The notes under the pieces are model-generated. The model saw nothing but the letters and a program-made list of their open reading frames with translations, did no database searches and was not told the DNA's origin. A DNA stretch of 64,000 nt from Arboricoccus pini (lineage in GTDB: Bacteria > Pseudomonadota > Alphaproteobacteria > Geminicoccales > Geminicoccaceae), in contig NZ_FYEH01000003.1 of assembly GCF_900187945.1 (NCBI RefSeq), positions 1 through 64,000 of the forward strand, given 5' to 3'. Positions 54,802 to 63,314 of this stretch are shown in pieces. The first letter of the stretch is position 1; each line of letters starts with the position of its first letter. The position numbers and the translations under genes were made by a program.

Positions 54802-56018
54802 TGACACCTCAGACTTCCTTACCGACGGGAATCTGGCCGACCCGTTCCAATCCTATCCTCGACTGGCTGATGCTGGAGAGTCGCGGCGAGCGGTTCCTCG
54901 ACGTCATCTTCGCCGAACTCTGCCAGCGCCTGGTCGGGCTCGACATCCCGGTGGCTCGGGCGACCCTGCACGTGCGCACCCTGCATCCACAATATAGCGG
55001 TGCCAGCATGATCTGGCGCTCCGGCATGAACCAGGTCGAGATGCGGACCTTCGAGCACGCTGAACTCGAGGGGGCAGTCTACAATGCCAGCCCGGTCAAG
55101 GCGATCTACGAGGGTGCCGAAGGCTTTCGTCAGCGGCTGGATCGCCCCCTGCCCGAGGGTGCGCCGAACTATCCGATCTTCGACGATCTGCGCCAGCAGA
55201 ACCTGAGCGACTATGTCGTCTGGCCGCTCGACTTCGTGGGCGGCCAGCGCCACGTGATGAGCCTTGCGACCGACCGCCCGGGCGGCTTTCACGGCGACGA
55301 ATTGATGCTGATCGCCGATCTGATCCCGGCCATCGCCCTGGTGGCCGACATCCGGATCAAGAATCGAATCACTCGCACGCTGCTCGACACTTATGTGGGC
55401 GGCTACGCCTCGGAGGAAATCCTCAAAGGCGTCATTCGCCGCGGCAGCGGCATGACGGTGCGCGCGGTCATCACGGTCTGCGATCTGCGCGGCTTTACCG
55501 CCCTCTCCGAGCTCTGGCCGCGCGACGACGTGATCGCCATGTTGAACGATTATTTTGATGCCATGTGCGAGCCCGTCGAGCGGAATGGCGGCGAGATCCT
55601 CAAGTTCATCGGCGACGGGCTCTTGGCGATCTTTCCGATGCGCGATCCCGATGCCTGCGACGCCGCCCTGCGAGCAGCGATCGGCGCGAGGCGCAACATG
55701 GCGGCCCTCAACGCCAAGCGCCAAGAGCGCGGGCTGGCCCGGCTGGGCTACGGGCTGGCCGTCCATGTGGGCGACGTCATGTATGGCAATATCGGCTCGG
55801 CCAAGCGCCTGGACTTCACGGTCATCGGCCCGGCCGTCAACATCGCCTCGCGCCTCGAAGGCCTGAGCAAGACGGTGCATCGCGAGATCCTCTTCTCCGG
55901 TGCCTTCGTCAATACCTGTCCCTGCGGCGGCCTCGGCCTCGACTATGTGGGTCGCTATCCCCTTCGCGGCGTCGATGCCCCCATGGATGTCTGGGCGCTT
56001 CCCGAAACCAGCAAATGA
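54798..56018 (+). CDS. Class III adenylate/guanylate cyclase
   Basis: A 406-residue protein. An N-terminal domain of about 185 residues (LMLESRGERFLDVIFAELCQ, then VWPLDFVGGQRHVMSLATDR) looks GAF-like. A linker leads to a class III cyclase catalytic domain. Catalytic residues are present: metal-binding Asp (about 228) in VCDLRGFTALSEL, Lys and Asp in GGEILKFIGDG, substrate-selecting Asp in KRLDFTVIG and the transition-state Asn/Arg in VNIASRLEG. The domain therefore appears active, probably an adenylate cyclase. It is coupled both upstream (ATGA) and downstream (ATGA) to the neighbouring genes. Confidence 0.9.
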   Translation: MMTPQTSLPTGIWPTRSNPILDWLMLESRGERFLDVIFAELCQRLVGLDIPVARATLHVRTLHPQYSGASMIWRSGMNQVEMRTFEHAELEGAVYNASPVKAIYEGAEGFRQRLDRPLPEGAPNYPIFDDLRQQNLSDYVVWPLDFVGGQRHVMSLATDRPGGFHGDELMLIADLIPAIALVADIRIKNRITRTLLDTYVGGYASEEILKGVIRRGSGMTVRAVITVCDLRGFTALSELWPRDDVIAMLNDYFDAMCEPVERNGGEILKFIGDGLLAIFPMRDPDACDAALRAAIGARRNMAALNAKRQERGLARLGYGLAVHVGDVMYGNIGSAKRLDFTVIGPAVNIASRLEGLSKTVHREILFSGAFVNTCPCGGLGLDYVGRYPLRGVDAPMDVWALPETSK

Positions 56019-56770
56019 GTGCTTTGTTCTCCACTCTGGCCGCCGCCATGGGTTACGATCTCGTGCCCCGGCGCAAGCAGCGGGACCGCTGGCGACAGCT
56101 CGAAGCCGGGCTCGAGCGCTTCGCCGTCGATGCCGTGATCGATATCGGCGCCAATCAGGGCCAGTTCGCGCACGCCTTGCGTCAGGGCGGCTGGGAAGGC
56201 CCGATCCTCTCGATCGAACCGCTGGCCGAACTGCACCCTATCCTCAGACGGACAATGCGGGGCGACAAAGCCTGGCAGGTCGCCCCGCCCATGGCGATCG
56301 GCGACAAGGACGGATCGGCGGTGATCGAGGTCTCGGCCGAAAGCGACATGAGCTCGCTTCGTGCCCGCAGCCCGCTCCTCGAGCGGTTATCGCCCTCCTC
56401 CGCCGTTAAGGAGCGCCGCGACGTGCCGCTCCGCCGGCTCGACCATCTGGACGAAATCGACCCGCGCTGGCAACGACTCTTCGTCAAGATCGACGTGCAG
56501 GGTGCCGAGGCGGCCGTCCTCGAAGGGCTGGAGGCGCTTTGGCCACGGATCGTCGGGCTGGAACTGGAGATGGCGCTTCTTCCGCTCTATGAAGGTGAGA
56601 CGGACTGGCGGGTCATGACCGACAGGCTGGCGGCCCTGGGCTTCGAGCTTTATCTGCTCGTCCCGGGCTATTTCGAAAAGAAGCTCGCAAGGCAGGTACA
56701 GGTGGACGGTATTTTCTTCAGACAGGCCGCGGACCCCTCAACCGGTTCGACCGGAAGGTCTCTGCCATGA
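56015..56770 (+). CDS. FkbM-family methyltransferase
   Basis: A 251-residue FkbM-type SAM-dependent methyltransferase. The SAM-binding loop is VIDIGANQGQFAHAL, followed by GPILSIEPLAELHPIL and the FkbM-type RLFVKIDVQGAEAAVLEGLE (which includes the conserved Asp and Gly). Family members methylate sugars, polyketides or other small molecules. It overlaps the cyclase gene by ATGA and the psd gene by ATGA, so it is coupled into the same transcript. Its substrate is unknown. Confidence 0.87.
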   Translation: MSALFSTLAAAMGYDLVPRRKQRDRWRQLEAGLERFAVDAVIDIGANQGQFAHALRQGGWEGPILSIEPLAELHPILRRTMRGDKAWQVAPPMAIGDKDGSAVIEVSAESDMSSLRARSPLLERLSPSSAVKERRDVPLRRLDHLDEIDPRWQRLFVKIDVQGAEAAVLEGLEALWPRIVGLELEMALLPLYEGETDWRVMTDRLAALGFELYLLVPGYFEKKLARQVQVDGIFFRQAADPSTGSTGRSLP

Positions 56771-57471
56771 GTGCTGATCGCTCGGCGCTATCGACGGTGA
56801 TGACGCCCATCCACAAGGCAGGGTGGCCCTTCATCGCCGGCGCCTTCGTGCTGGCCATCCTCCTGGGCTTCCTCTGGAAGCCGCTCTTTTGGCTGGGCCT
56901 GATCGCCACCGCCTGGTGCATCTATTTCTTCCGCGATCCTCGTCGCGTGACCCCCGACGATCCAATGCTGGTGACGAGCCCAGCCGACGGGCTGGTCCAG
57001 ATGATACGCCTGCGCCGCCCGCCGCCGGAGATGGGGCTTGGCGATGAGAAACTGCTTTGCGTAAGCATTTTTCTCAACATTTTCGACGTGCACGTGAACC
57101 GCACGCCCGTGCCGGGCCGGCTTTTGACCCGCGCCTACCACCCGGGCAAGTTTCTGAACGCCGCCGCCGACAAGGCCTCGGAACTCAATGAGCGCCAGTC
57201 CTGGCTGATCGAGGCAGCCGACGGACGCAAGGTGGGCCTCGTCCAGATCGCCGGGTTCGTGGCGCGGCGTATCGTCAGCTTCGTCGAAGCTGGCGCCGTC
57301 CTCCTGCCGGGTGATCGAGTCGGGCTTATCCGCTTCGGCAGCCGCTGCGACGTCTATCTGCCGGACGGCGTCGAGCCGCTCGTCATCGAGGGACAAAAGG
57401 CGGTGGCGGGCGAGACGATCATCGCCCGGCTCGACGGCCAGCAGACCTGCTATCAAGGTCGGGAGACCTGA
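56767..57471 (+). CDS. psd: Phosphatidylserine decarboxylase
   Basis: A 234-residue proenzyme, the short form seen in alphaproteobacteria. It makes phosphatidylethanolamine from phosphatidylserine. Conserved segments are VTPDDPMLVTSPADGLVQMI, VSIFLNIFDVHVNRTPVPGR and the autocleavage site RFGSRCDVYLPDG, where Ser192 after Gly191 becomes the pyruvoyl group. The N-terminus has a hydrophobic segment (FIAGAFVLAILLGFLWKPL) for membrane association. It overlaps the FkbM gene by ATGA and pssA by one base, the usual psd-pssA order. Confidence 0.93.
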   Translation: MSADRSALSTVMTPIHKAGWPFIAGAFVLAILLGFLWKPLFWLGLIATAWCIYFFRDPRRVTPDDPMLVTSPADGLVQMIRLRRPPPEMGLGDEKLLCVSIFLNIFDVHVNRTPVPGRLLTRAYHPGKFLNAAADKASELNERQSWLIEAADGRKVGLVQIAGFVARRIVSFVEAGAVLLPGDRVGLIRFGSRCDVYLPDGVEPLVIEGQKAVAGETIIARLDGQQTCYQGRET

Positions 57472-58364
57472 TGTTGCGACGTAGTGCCAGGTTAAGGGAG
57501 CGGCGGCGATCGCTGCGTGCCCGGCCGCTTTTGCATCTGATCCCCAATATGATCACGATCCTTGGGCTCTGCCTTGGCTTGACGGCACTACGTTATGGCC
57601 TCGACGGGCGCTTCCAGATCGCCGTCGCTCTCATCCTGTTCTCGGCCGTGGTCGATGGCCTGGACGGCCGCTCGGCCCGCCTCCTCAAGATCACGAGCCG
57701 GCTGGGCGCGGAGCTCGACAGCCTCGTCGATTTCGTCGTCTTCGGCGTCGTGCCGGCGGTCTTGGTGTATCTCTGGTCGCTCGAGGACATGCGCAATGTC
57801 GGCTGGGGCGTGTCCATGCTATTTGCCACCTGCATGGCGCTGCGCCTGGCCCGCTTCAACAGCGAACTCGAGATGCCGGACCGGCCACGCTGGACGCTCT
57901 ATTTCTTCACCGGCGTCCCGGCCCCGGCAGCGGCCATGCTCTTGCTTACCCCGATGATGGCCTCGTTCACCACGGGCGTCGGCTGGCCGCGCCATCCCGC
58001 GATCAACGCGATCCTGGCCATCTTCGTCGCCTTCATGATGGTGAGCCGGATCCCGACCTTTTCCTTAAAGCGCGTCCGCGTGAAGCCCGAATGGGTTTTG
58101 CCCGTCCTGATGCTGGGCGGCACGGCCCTGGTATTCCTCGTCACCGAGCCCTGGCTGGCCATGACCGTTTTTGGCGTCGGCTACATCCTCTCGATCCCAG
58201 TCGGCTGGTTCTTCGCCAACCGCATGCGCCGTCGCGAAGAGATGCCCTCCCACGACGAGGGAGGCATCGCTTCGGCCGCCGCAGCAATCGACAGGCAGGA
58301 GGATCGACCGCCTCTGTCCGATCGCATCATTGCCTGGACCGGACGAGGCTCACGACGATCCTGA
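57471..58364 (+). CDS. pssA: CDP-diacylglycerol-serine O-phosphatidyltransferase
   Basis: A 297-residue phosphatidylserine synthase of the CDP-alcohol phosphatidyltransferase family, with about eight membrane helices. The catalytic signature D-G-x2-A-R-x8-G-x3-D-x3-D is complete, from Asp65 to Asp87 (DGRSARLLKITSRLGAELDS, then LVD). The ATG overlaps the psd stop by one base (TGATG). It supplies phosphatidylserine for Psd to make phosphatidylethanolamine. Its place at the end of a six-gene run implies it is co-regulated with the ABC and cyclase genes, which is unusual. Confidence 0.93.
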   Translation: MLRRSARLRERRRSLRARPLLHLIPNMITILGLCLGLTALRYGLDGRFQIAVALILFSAVVDGLDGRSARLLKITSRLGAELDSLVDFVVFGVVPAVLVYLWSLEDMRNVGWGVSMLFATCMALRLARFNSELEMPDRPRWTLYFFTGVPAPAAAMLLLTPMMASFTTGVGWPRHPAINAILAIFVAFMMVSRIPTFSLKRVRVKPEWVLPVLMLGGTALVFLVTEPWLAMTVFGVGYILSIPVGWFFANRMRRREEMPSHDEGGIASAAAAIDRQEDRPPLSDRIIAWTGRGSRRS

Positions 58365-58369
58365 CCCAC

Positions 58370-58840
58370 TCAGGATGTCTTCAGGGCGCCGATGAGGGCC
58401 AGTAGCGTGAGGCCAAGCGCCAAAAGCGCATTCCAGCTGGCAAGCGAAAGGCCGAGCCACACCGCCTTGACCTGATCGCAGGTGGGAGCAGCCGTCATAA
58501 GCTGAGCGCGGAGATCGTCGATCGTCTGCGCTTCCTGCCCGGCGATGCAACTGGCCGGCAGCGTGAAGAGCCCCTCTTCAACGCCCACATGGTAGGCGGC
58601 CAGGAGCGTTCCCGTCGCCATGGCGACGGCCACAAGCACCAGGGCCAGGCGCGGCTTGGAGGCAGCAGCACCGATGAAGGCGATGGCGGCTGCAGCCACA
58701 TAAGGCCAACGCTCGAGGATGCAGAGATGACAGGGCTGGAGCCCGCCAGCATATTGCAGCACGAAGGCGGCGGCGATGGCCAGGACGGCCGCGGCACCGA
58801 TCAGGAGGGCCAGGCGATAATGAATAAGAGCGCTGCGCAT
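58370..58840 (-). CDS. Disulfide bond formation protein B (DsbB family)
   Basis: A 156-residue membrane protein with four helices (LALLIGAAAVLAIAAAFVL, and others). The first catalytic Cys pair is the CHLC in LQPCHLCILERWPYV. The second is formed by the Cys of LPASCIAGQ and that of APTCDQVKAVW in the following periplasmic loop. DsbB re-oxidises DsbA using quinone. It is convergent with pssA, with five bases between stops, and the YqaA-like gene lies upstream on the same strand. Confidence 0.87.
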   Translation of the reverse strand: MRSALIHYRLALLIGAAAVLAIAAAFVLQYAGGLQPCHLCILERWPYVAAAAIAFIGAAASKPRLALVLVAVAMATGTLLAAYHVGVEEGLFTLPASCIAGQEAQTIDDLRAQLMTAAPTCDQVKAVWLGLSLASWNALLALGLTLLALIGALKTS

Positions 58841-58892
58841 GAAAAGCGGGCCTCCGAATGTGGGAGACGCTCATACAGCGAACCAAAGGGCC

Positions 58893-59471
58893 TTACAAAT
58901 AGCGTAGGCTGACAAATCCAACGACGATCAGGAGGGCGAAAACCGTGGTCACCAGGGTCAAGCGCGCCTCAATAAAAGTGCGGATCGGCGGCCCGTAGAA
59001 CTTCAGAAGCGCCGCCACGATGAAAAAACGAAGCGCGCGCGTGATGCACGAGGCCAGTATGAACCAGGGCAGACTGAAATGGGCGATGCCTGATGCAATC
59101 GTGACCAACTTGTAGGGAATGGGTGTCAGGCCCTTGATCAGAATGATCCAGACCCCCCACCGCGCGTAGGCTGCCTGGAACTGGTCGAGCTTATCGGTCA
59201 GGCCGTAAAGATTGATGATCCAAGCGCCCACCGTCTCAAGGAGATAGTAACCGATCGCATAGCCAAAGAGGCCGCCCACGACGCTGGCCAGCGTCGCAAT
59301 GAAGGCCAGCCGCCATGCTCGTTCTGGCCGAGCCAGAACCATGGGGACCATCATGGCATCGGGCGGAATCGGGAAGAAGGAGCTTTCGGCGAACGAAACG
59401 CCAGCTAGCACCCATTCGGCATTACGCCGGGCGGCAAGCCCGAGCGTCCAGTCGTAGAGGCGTCTGATCAA
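58893..59471 (-). CDS. YqaA/DedA-family membrane protein
   Basis: A 192-residue membrane protein of the YqaA group within the DedA/SNARE-associated family. It has AGVSFAESSFFPIPPDAMMV, then LASVVGGLFGYAIGYYLLE, GVWIILIKGLTPIPYKLVTI and ASGIAHFSLPWFILASCITR, which carry the conserved Pro/Glu/Arg residues of the family. DedA proteins take part in membrane and lipid homeostasis, some as undecaprenyl phosphate or phosphatidylethanolamine flippases; the specific role here is unknown. It is upstream of the dsbB gene on the same strand, probably one transcript. Confidence 0.85.
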   Translation of the reverse strand: MIRRLYDWTLGLAARRNAEWVLAGVSFAESSFFPIPPDAMMVPMVLARPERAWRLAFIATLASVVGGLFGYAIGYYLLETVGAWIINLYGLTDKLDQFQAAYARWGVWIILIKGLTPIPYKLVTIASGIAHFSLPWFILASCITRALRFFIVAALLKFYGPPIRTFIEARLTLVTTVFALLIVVGFVSLRYL

Positions 59472-59745
59472 TGAGCGAACCCTCGATCATGTTCGGGACC
59501 TTCGGCAAAAATCCGCCGCCCGTACATGAAAAAATGCCGGTATCAACATCGTCCCCGAATAAAGGACACCGGCGCCAAGGACAAGCATTGCGGCTATCTG
59601 CAGTTGGACGATGGCCGCAGTGCTAACTGCCAGCGATCGCTTGGCGGACCTTGCTCAAGGGCCCGTTCCACACTAGCTCTGTCGCGTCGCGCTCTGCCTC
59701 GCCGATCGGGCAGGTCCGCCTCGAACTCGCAACTGAGGTAGTTTT

Positions 59746-60546
59746 TTGATGCCATTGCCTGAACCGAGCACGTGGCCTTCTCGCAGTCTCAAGGCCGGCC
59801 TGATGGCCGCTTTGCTCCTCGTTCCAAGCGTTCTGCGCGCCCAGGAAGTGCAGATCGCCGATCCGATCGAGCCCGTCAACCGCGGCATTTTCGCCTTCAA
59901 CACCTATCTGGATGGCCTAGTCCTGCGTCCCGCCTCCAAGGCCTATGACTTCGTCGTACCAGATGTGGGCAAGCAGGGTGTTCGCAACGTCCTCGACTAC
60001 CTCCATACCCCCGTTGTACTCGTCAACGACCTCCTCCAGGGCGATACCGACGCGGCCGGCAACACGCTCGGCCGCTTCATGATCAACACGATCCTGGGGC
60101 TTGGGATCTTCGATGTGGCCAGCGAGGCCGGCTTCAAAAAGCACGACGCCGATTTCGGCCAGACCCTCGGGCGTTGGGGTGCCGGCAACGGCATCTATCT
60201 GGTTCTACCGGCCTTCGGCCCCTCGACGCTGCGCGATGCCGGCGGCCGGGCCGTCGACTCGCTGGTAATCGATCCGATCGGCACGCCGTTCTACCCGCCC
60301 GGCAGCGAGCTGCCATGGTGGGTGAAATTGTCCCGCACGGCGACGGATGCGATCGACACGCGCTTCCGCTATGGCGACACGCTGGAAGATCTCTACAATA
60401 ACAGCCTCGATCCTTATGCGACGTTCAAGACCATCTATCTGCAAAGGCGCGCCGCGATCGTCCGCGGCGAGCAGGCCGATGCGACGCAGCAAAAAAGCTA
60501 TGATGCCATCTTCCAGGATGACGGAGCCGACAATGGCGCCAAGTAA
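59746..60546 (+). CDS. mlaA: MlaA/VacJ-family lipid transport protein
   Basis: A 266-residue outer-membrane phospholipid-transport protein. Conserved segments are ADPIEPVNRGIFAFNTYLDG, then TPVVLVNDLLQGDTDAAGNT, GRFMINTILGLGIFDVASEA and DFGQTLGRWGAGNGIYLVLP. A signal peptide (SLKAGLMAALLLVPSVLRA) ends at a signal-peptidase-I-type AQE, with no lipobox Cys, whereas E. coli MlaA is a lipoprotein. It is followed by mlaC. The mlaFEDB ABC genes are not here. MlaA removes phospholipids from the outer leaflet and passes them to MlaC. Confidence 0.9.
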   Translation: MMPLPEPSTWPSRSLKAGLMAALLLVPSVLRAQEVQIADPIEPVNRGIFAFNTYLDGLVLRPASKAYDFVVPDVGKQGVRNVLDYLHTPVVLVNDLLQGDTDAAGNTLGRFMINTILGLGIFDVASEAGFKKHDADFGQTLGRWGAGNGIYLVLPAFGPSTLRDAGGRAVDSLVIDPIGTPFYPPGSELPWWVKLSRTATDAIDTRFRYGDTLEDLYNNSLDPYATFKTIYLQRRAAIVRGEQADATQQKSYDAIFQDDGADNGAK

Positions 60547-61192
60547 TCTGCCGATCCGCCTCGGGAACCGCCGCGTCGTTCTCCAAGGACTTTTGGCAAC
60601 GGCCCTCCTCCCGCTGCTCTTGAAGTTCAGCCCCTTTGCCATGGCACAGACGACCGATGGTGCCGAGGCGTTCGTGCAGAGTTTGGGCGACGAGGCGCTG
60701 AAGGTTCTCAAAAGCAACCAGTCGACCTCGGCCAAGATCGACCAGTTGAAGGGGCTCTTGACCCGTGCCGTCAATCTCGAGCTCGTCTCGCGGCTGGTGG
60801 CTGGCCGCTATTGGCGCGACATGAACGACGCTCAGCACGGCCAATTCGTCGACCTATTCCGCCAGCTTTCGATTAAGACCATGGCCGACAGCTTATCCAG
60901 CTATTCCGGCCAGACCTTCAAGGTGGCGGGCAGCCGTGCAGCCGATGATCGCGACACGGTCGTCTCGACCTTGATCATGCAACCAGGCGGCGCACAGCCT
61001 ACCCATGTCGATTGGCGGGTACGCTCCTTGAACGGCCAGTACACGATTGTCGACATCGTGGCCGAGGGAGTGAGCCTCGTCGTCACCCAGCGCAACGAGG
61101 TCAACAGTATCGCCGGCAGCCAGGGTATCCCTGGCCTCCTGGCCGAGATGCAGCGGCGGTTACAAAGCAACGAGCCGCTTCGCGCCGGCTGA
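60533..61192 (+). CDS. mlaC: MlaC-family periplasmic lipid-binding protein
   Basis: A 219-residue protein of the MlaC/Ttg2D family. The N-terminus has RRVVLQGLLATALLPLLLK, with an Arg pair before the hydrophobic stretch, then an AMAQ cleavage site. The mature part has SLGDEALKVLKSNQSTSAKI, NLELVSRLVAGRYWRDMN and the DIVAEGVSLVVTQRNEVNSI segment that contributes to the lipid pocket. GGAG six bases before ATG 60533 supports the start; the gene overlaps the end of mlaA by about 14 bases. It ferries phospholipids between MlaA and the inner-membrane Mla complex. Confidence 0.9.
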   Translation: MAPSNLPIRLGNRRVVLQGLLATALLPLLLKFSPFAMAQTTDGAEAFVQSLGDEALKVLKSNQSTSAKIDQLKGLLTRAVNLELVSRLVAGRYWRDMNDAQHGQFVDLFRQLSIKTMADSLSSYSGQTFKVAGSRAADDRDTVVSTLIMQPGGAQPTHVDWRVRSLNGQYTIVDIVAEGVSLVVTQRNEVNSIAGSQGIPGLLAEMQRRLQSNEPLRAG

Positions 61193-61214
61193 GCTCGGCC
61201 GCTTGTCGCGAACG

Positions 61215-61258
61215 GTGGCGCGCCCGGTCGCCGGGCGTTCCACCCGAGCCCGGGTTTT
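61215..61258 (+). terminator. Hairpin after mlaC
   Basis: CGCCCGG and CCGGGCG (about 61221-61237) pair around TCG, with GTGG and CCAC pairing outside. A second small stem (CCCG/CGGG) ends in TTTT at about 61255. Together they look like a weak rho-independent terminator for mlaA-mlaC. Confidence 0.5.
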
Positions 61259-61335
61259 GATAGAAGCGCCGCCAATATCGGTCCCAGCCGGACCGCTTTC
61301 TCCCATTTTGCTGGCACGATGCCAGGGAGCTGCTG

Positions 61336-63018
61336 ATGGCCTCCTATCAATATATCTACGTGATGAAGAACCTCTCCAAGTCCTATCCGGGCGGCAAGGA
61401 GGTGATGAAGAACGTCACGCTGGCCTTCCTTCCAGGAGCCAAGATCGGCGTGCTCGGCGTCAATGGTGCCGGCAAGTCGACGCTCCTTAAGATCATGGCC
61501 GGTCGCGAGACCGAGTTTCTGGGCGAGGCGTTCGCGGCCGAGGGGGCCAAGGTCGGCTATCTGGAGCAGGAGCCGTATCTTGATCCAGAGAAGGATGTGC
61601 TTGGAAACGTCATGGAGGGCGTGGCCGAGACCAAGGCCCTCCTCGACCGCTTCGACGAGGTCAGCGCCCGCTTCGGCGAGCCGCTCGACGACGACGAGAT
61701 GAACGATCTTCTGGCCGAGCAGGCCGAGTTGCAGGAGAAGATCGACGCCTGCAACGGCTGGGAGCTGCAGCGGACGCTCGACATGGCGATGGACGCGCTA
61801 CGCTGCCCGCCGCCAGATTCGGACGTCACCAAGCTCTCGGGCGGTGAACGCCGCCGGGTAGCTCTTTGCCGGCTCCTTCTTTCGCAGCCCGACCTTCTCC
61901 TCCTGGATGAGCCGACCAACCATCTGGACGCCGAATCGGTGGCTTGGCTGGAGCGCTTCCTCAAAGACTATAAGGGTACCGTGGTTGCGATCACTCATGA
62001 TCGCTACTTCCTGGACAATGTCGCCGGCTGGATCCTCGAACTCGACCGTGGCCGCGGCATTCCCTTCGAGGGCAATTATTCGGGCTGGCTCGAGCAGAAG
62101 CGCAAGCGCCTGGAGCAAGAGGCCTCGGAGGACAAGGCAAGGCAGCGTACGCTCGCACGTGAGGCCGAATGGATCGGCCAGAGTGCCCGCGGTCGTCAGG
62201 CGAAGCAGAAGGCGCGTATCACCGCCTATGAGGATCTCCTGCAGCAGGCGCAGAACCTCCAGGTGGGCACCGCCCAGATCATCATTCCAGCCGGCCCCCG
62301 CCTTGGCGCCAACGTTATCGATGCCGAGGGGCTGACCAAGGCTTTTGGCGACCGGCTGCTGATCGACGATCTCACCTTCAAGCTGCCGCCTGGCGCCATC
62401 GTCGGCGTGATCGGCGCCAACGGCGCCGGCAAGTCGACGCTCTTTCGCATGATCACCGGCCAGGAGAAGCCCGACAGCGGCACGATCACCATCGGGGACA
62501 CCGTGACGCTCGGCTATGTCGACCAGAGCCGCGACAGCTTGAACCCCAACAAGAACGTCTGGGAGGAGGTCAGCGAGGGCAAGGAGATCATTGAGCTCGG
62601 CAAGTCGACGATCAACAGTCGCGCCTACGTCTCTGCCTTCAATTTCAAGGGACCGGATCAGCAGAAGAAGGTGGGCCAGCTCTCGGGCGGCGAGCGCAAC
62701 CGCGTCCACCTGGCCAAGCTTTTAAAGTCCGGAGCCAACGTCATCCTCCTTGATGAGCCCACCAATGATCTCGACGTCGACACGCTGCGCGCGCTTGAGG
62801 ATGCGCTGCTCGACTTTGCCGGCTGTGCCGTCGTCATCAGCCATGATCGCTGGTTCCTCGATCGGATCGCCACCCACATCCTCTCCTTTGAGGGCGATAG
62901 CCAAGTCGTCTGGTTCGAGGGCAATTATCAAGATTACGACGCCGATCGGAAGCGCCGGCTCGGCCATGACGCCGACCAACCGCACCGCATCAAGTACAAG
63001 CCGCTCCGTGTCGCCTGA
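61336..63018 (+). CDS. ettA: Energy-dependent translational throttle protein EttA
   Basis: A 560-residue ABC-F protein with two ATPase domains and no membrane helices. Domain 1: Walker [12 protein letters not shown], signature [15 protein letters not shown], Walker [14 protein letters not shown] helical linker ([20 protein letters not shown]) follows. Domain 2: Walker [12 protein letters not shown], signature [15 protein letters not shown], Walker [13 protein letters not shown]. The C-terminus ([13 protein letters not shown]) is like EttA. EttA binds the ribosomal E site and controls the first translation step with the ATP level. Length matches. Confidence 0.93.
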   Translation: MASYQYIYVMKNLSKSYPGGKEVMKNVTLAFLPGAKIGVLGVNGAGKSTLLKIMAGRETEFLGEAFAAEGAKVGYLEQEPYLDPEKDVLGNVMEGVAETKALLDRFDEVSARFGEPLDDDEMNDLLAEQAELQEKIDACNGWELQRTLDMAMDALRCPPPDSDVTKLSGGERRRVALCRLLLSQPDLLLLDEPTNHLDAESVAWLERFLKDYKGTVVAITHDRYFLDNVAGWILELDRGRGIPFEGNYSGWLEQKRKRLEQEASEDKARQRTLAREAEWIGQSARGRQAKQKARITAYEDLLQQAQNLQVGTAQIIIPAGPRLGANVIDAEGLTKAFGDRLLIDDLTFKLPPGAIVGVIGANGAGKSTLFRMITGQEKPDSGTITIGDTVTLGYVDQSRDSLNPNKNVWEEVSEGKEIIELGKSTINSRAYVSAFNFKGPDQQKKVGQLSGGERNRVHLAKLLKSGANVILLDEPTNDLDVDTLRALEDALLDFAGCAVVISHDRWFLDRIATHILSFEGDSQVVWFEGNYQDYDADRKRRLGHDADQPHRIKYKPLRVA

Positions 63019-63191
63019 GGCCGACGGCGCAAAGATCGTCGATTTCGCGTCGTGCGGCGGCGCAACGGTCCTGGCCCGGCAGTTTCACACGTGCCCGGTC
63101 GGCGACTTCGCCCATGTCCGGTCCCGCAGCTTTGCAGAGGTGCTTTCTGCAACAACGCGGCGCTCTCCTCTCCCGCCCCCCTTCTCCTTGG

Positions 63192-63233
63192 GGTGCGGGA
63201 GCGCTAGAGCCTTTGGATAGGCGCTCCCGCACC
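63192..63233. repeat. 13-bp inverted repeat downstream of ettA
   Basis: GGTGCGGGAGCGC (63192-63204) and GCGCTCCCGCACC (63221-63233) are perfect arms around a 16-base loop. It is in the non-coding gap after ettA and before the small lipoprotein gene, and could end or attenuate transcription. No U-tract follows. Confidence 0.5.
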
Positions 63234-63314
63234 GACACCGACGGAGTGCCCGGCTGGACCTAGCCGGTCTGGTTTAAGCAAGGACGCCTGGCGTCAATGG
63301 TTGGAGAAGCATCG

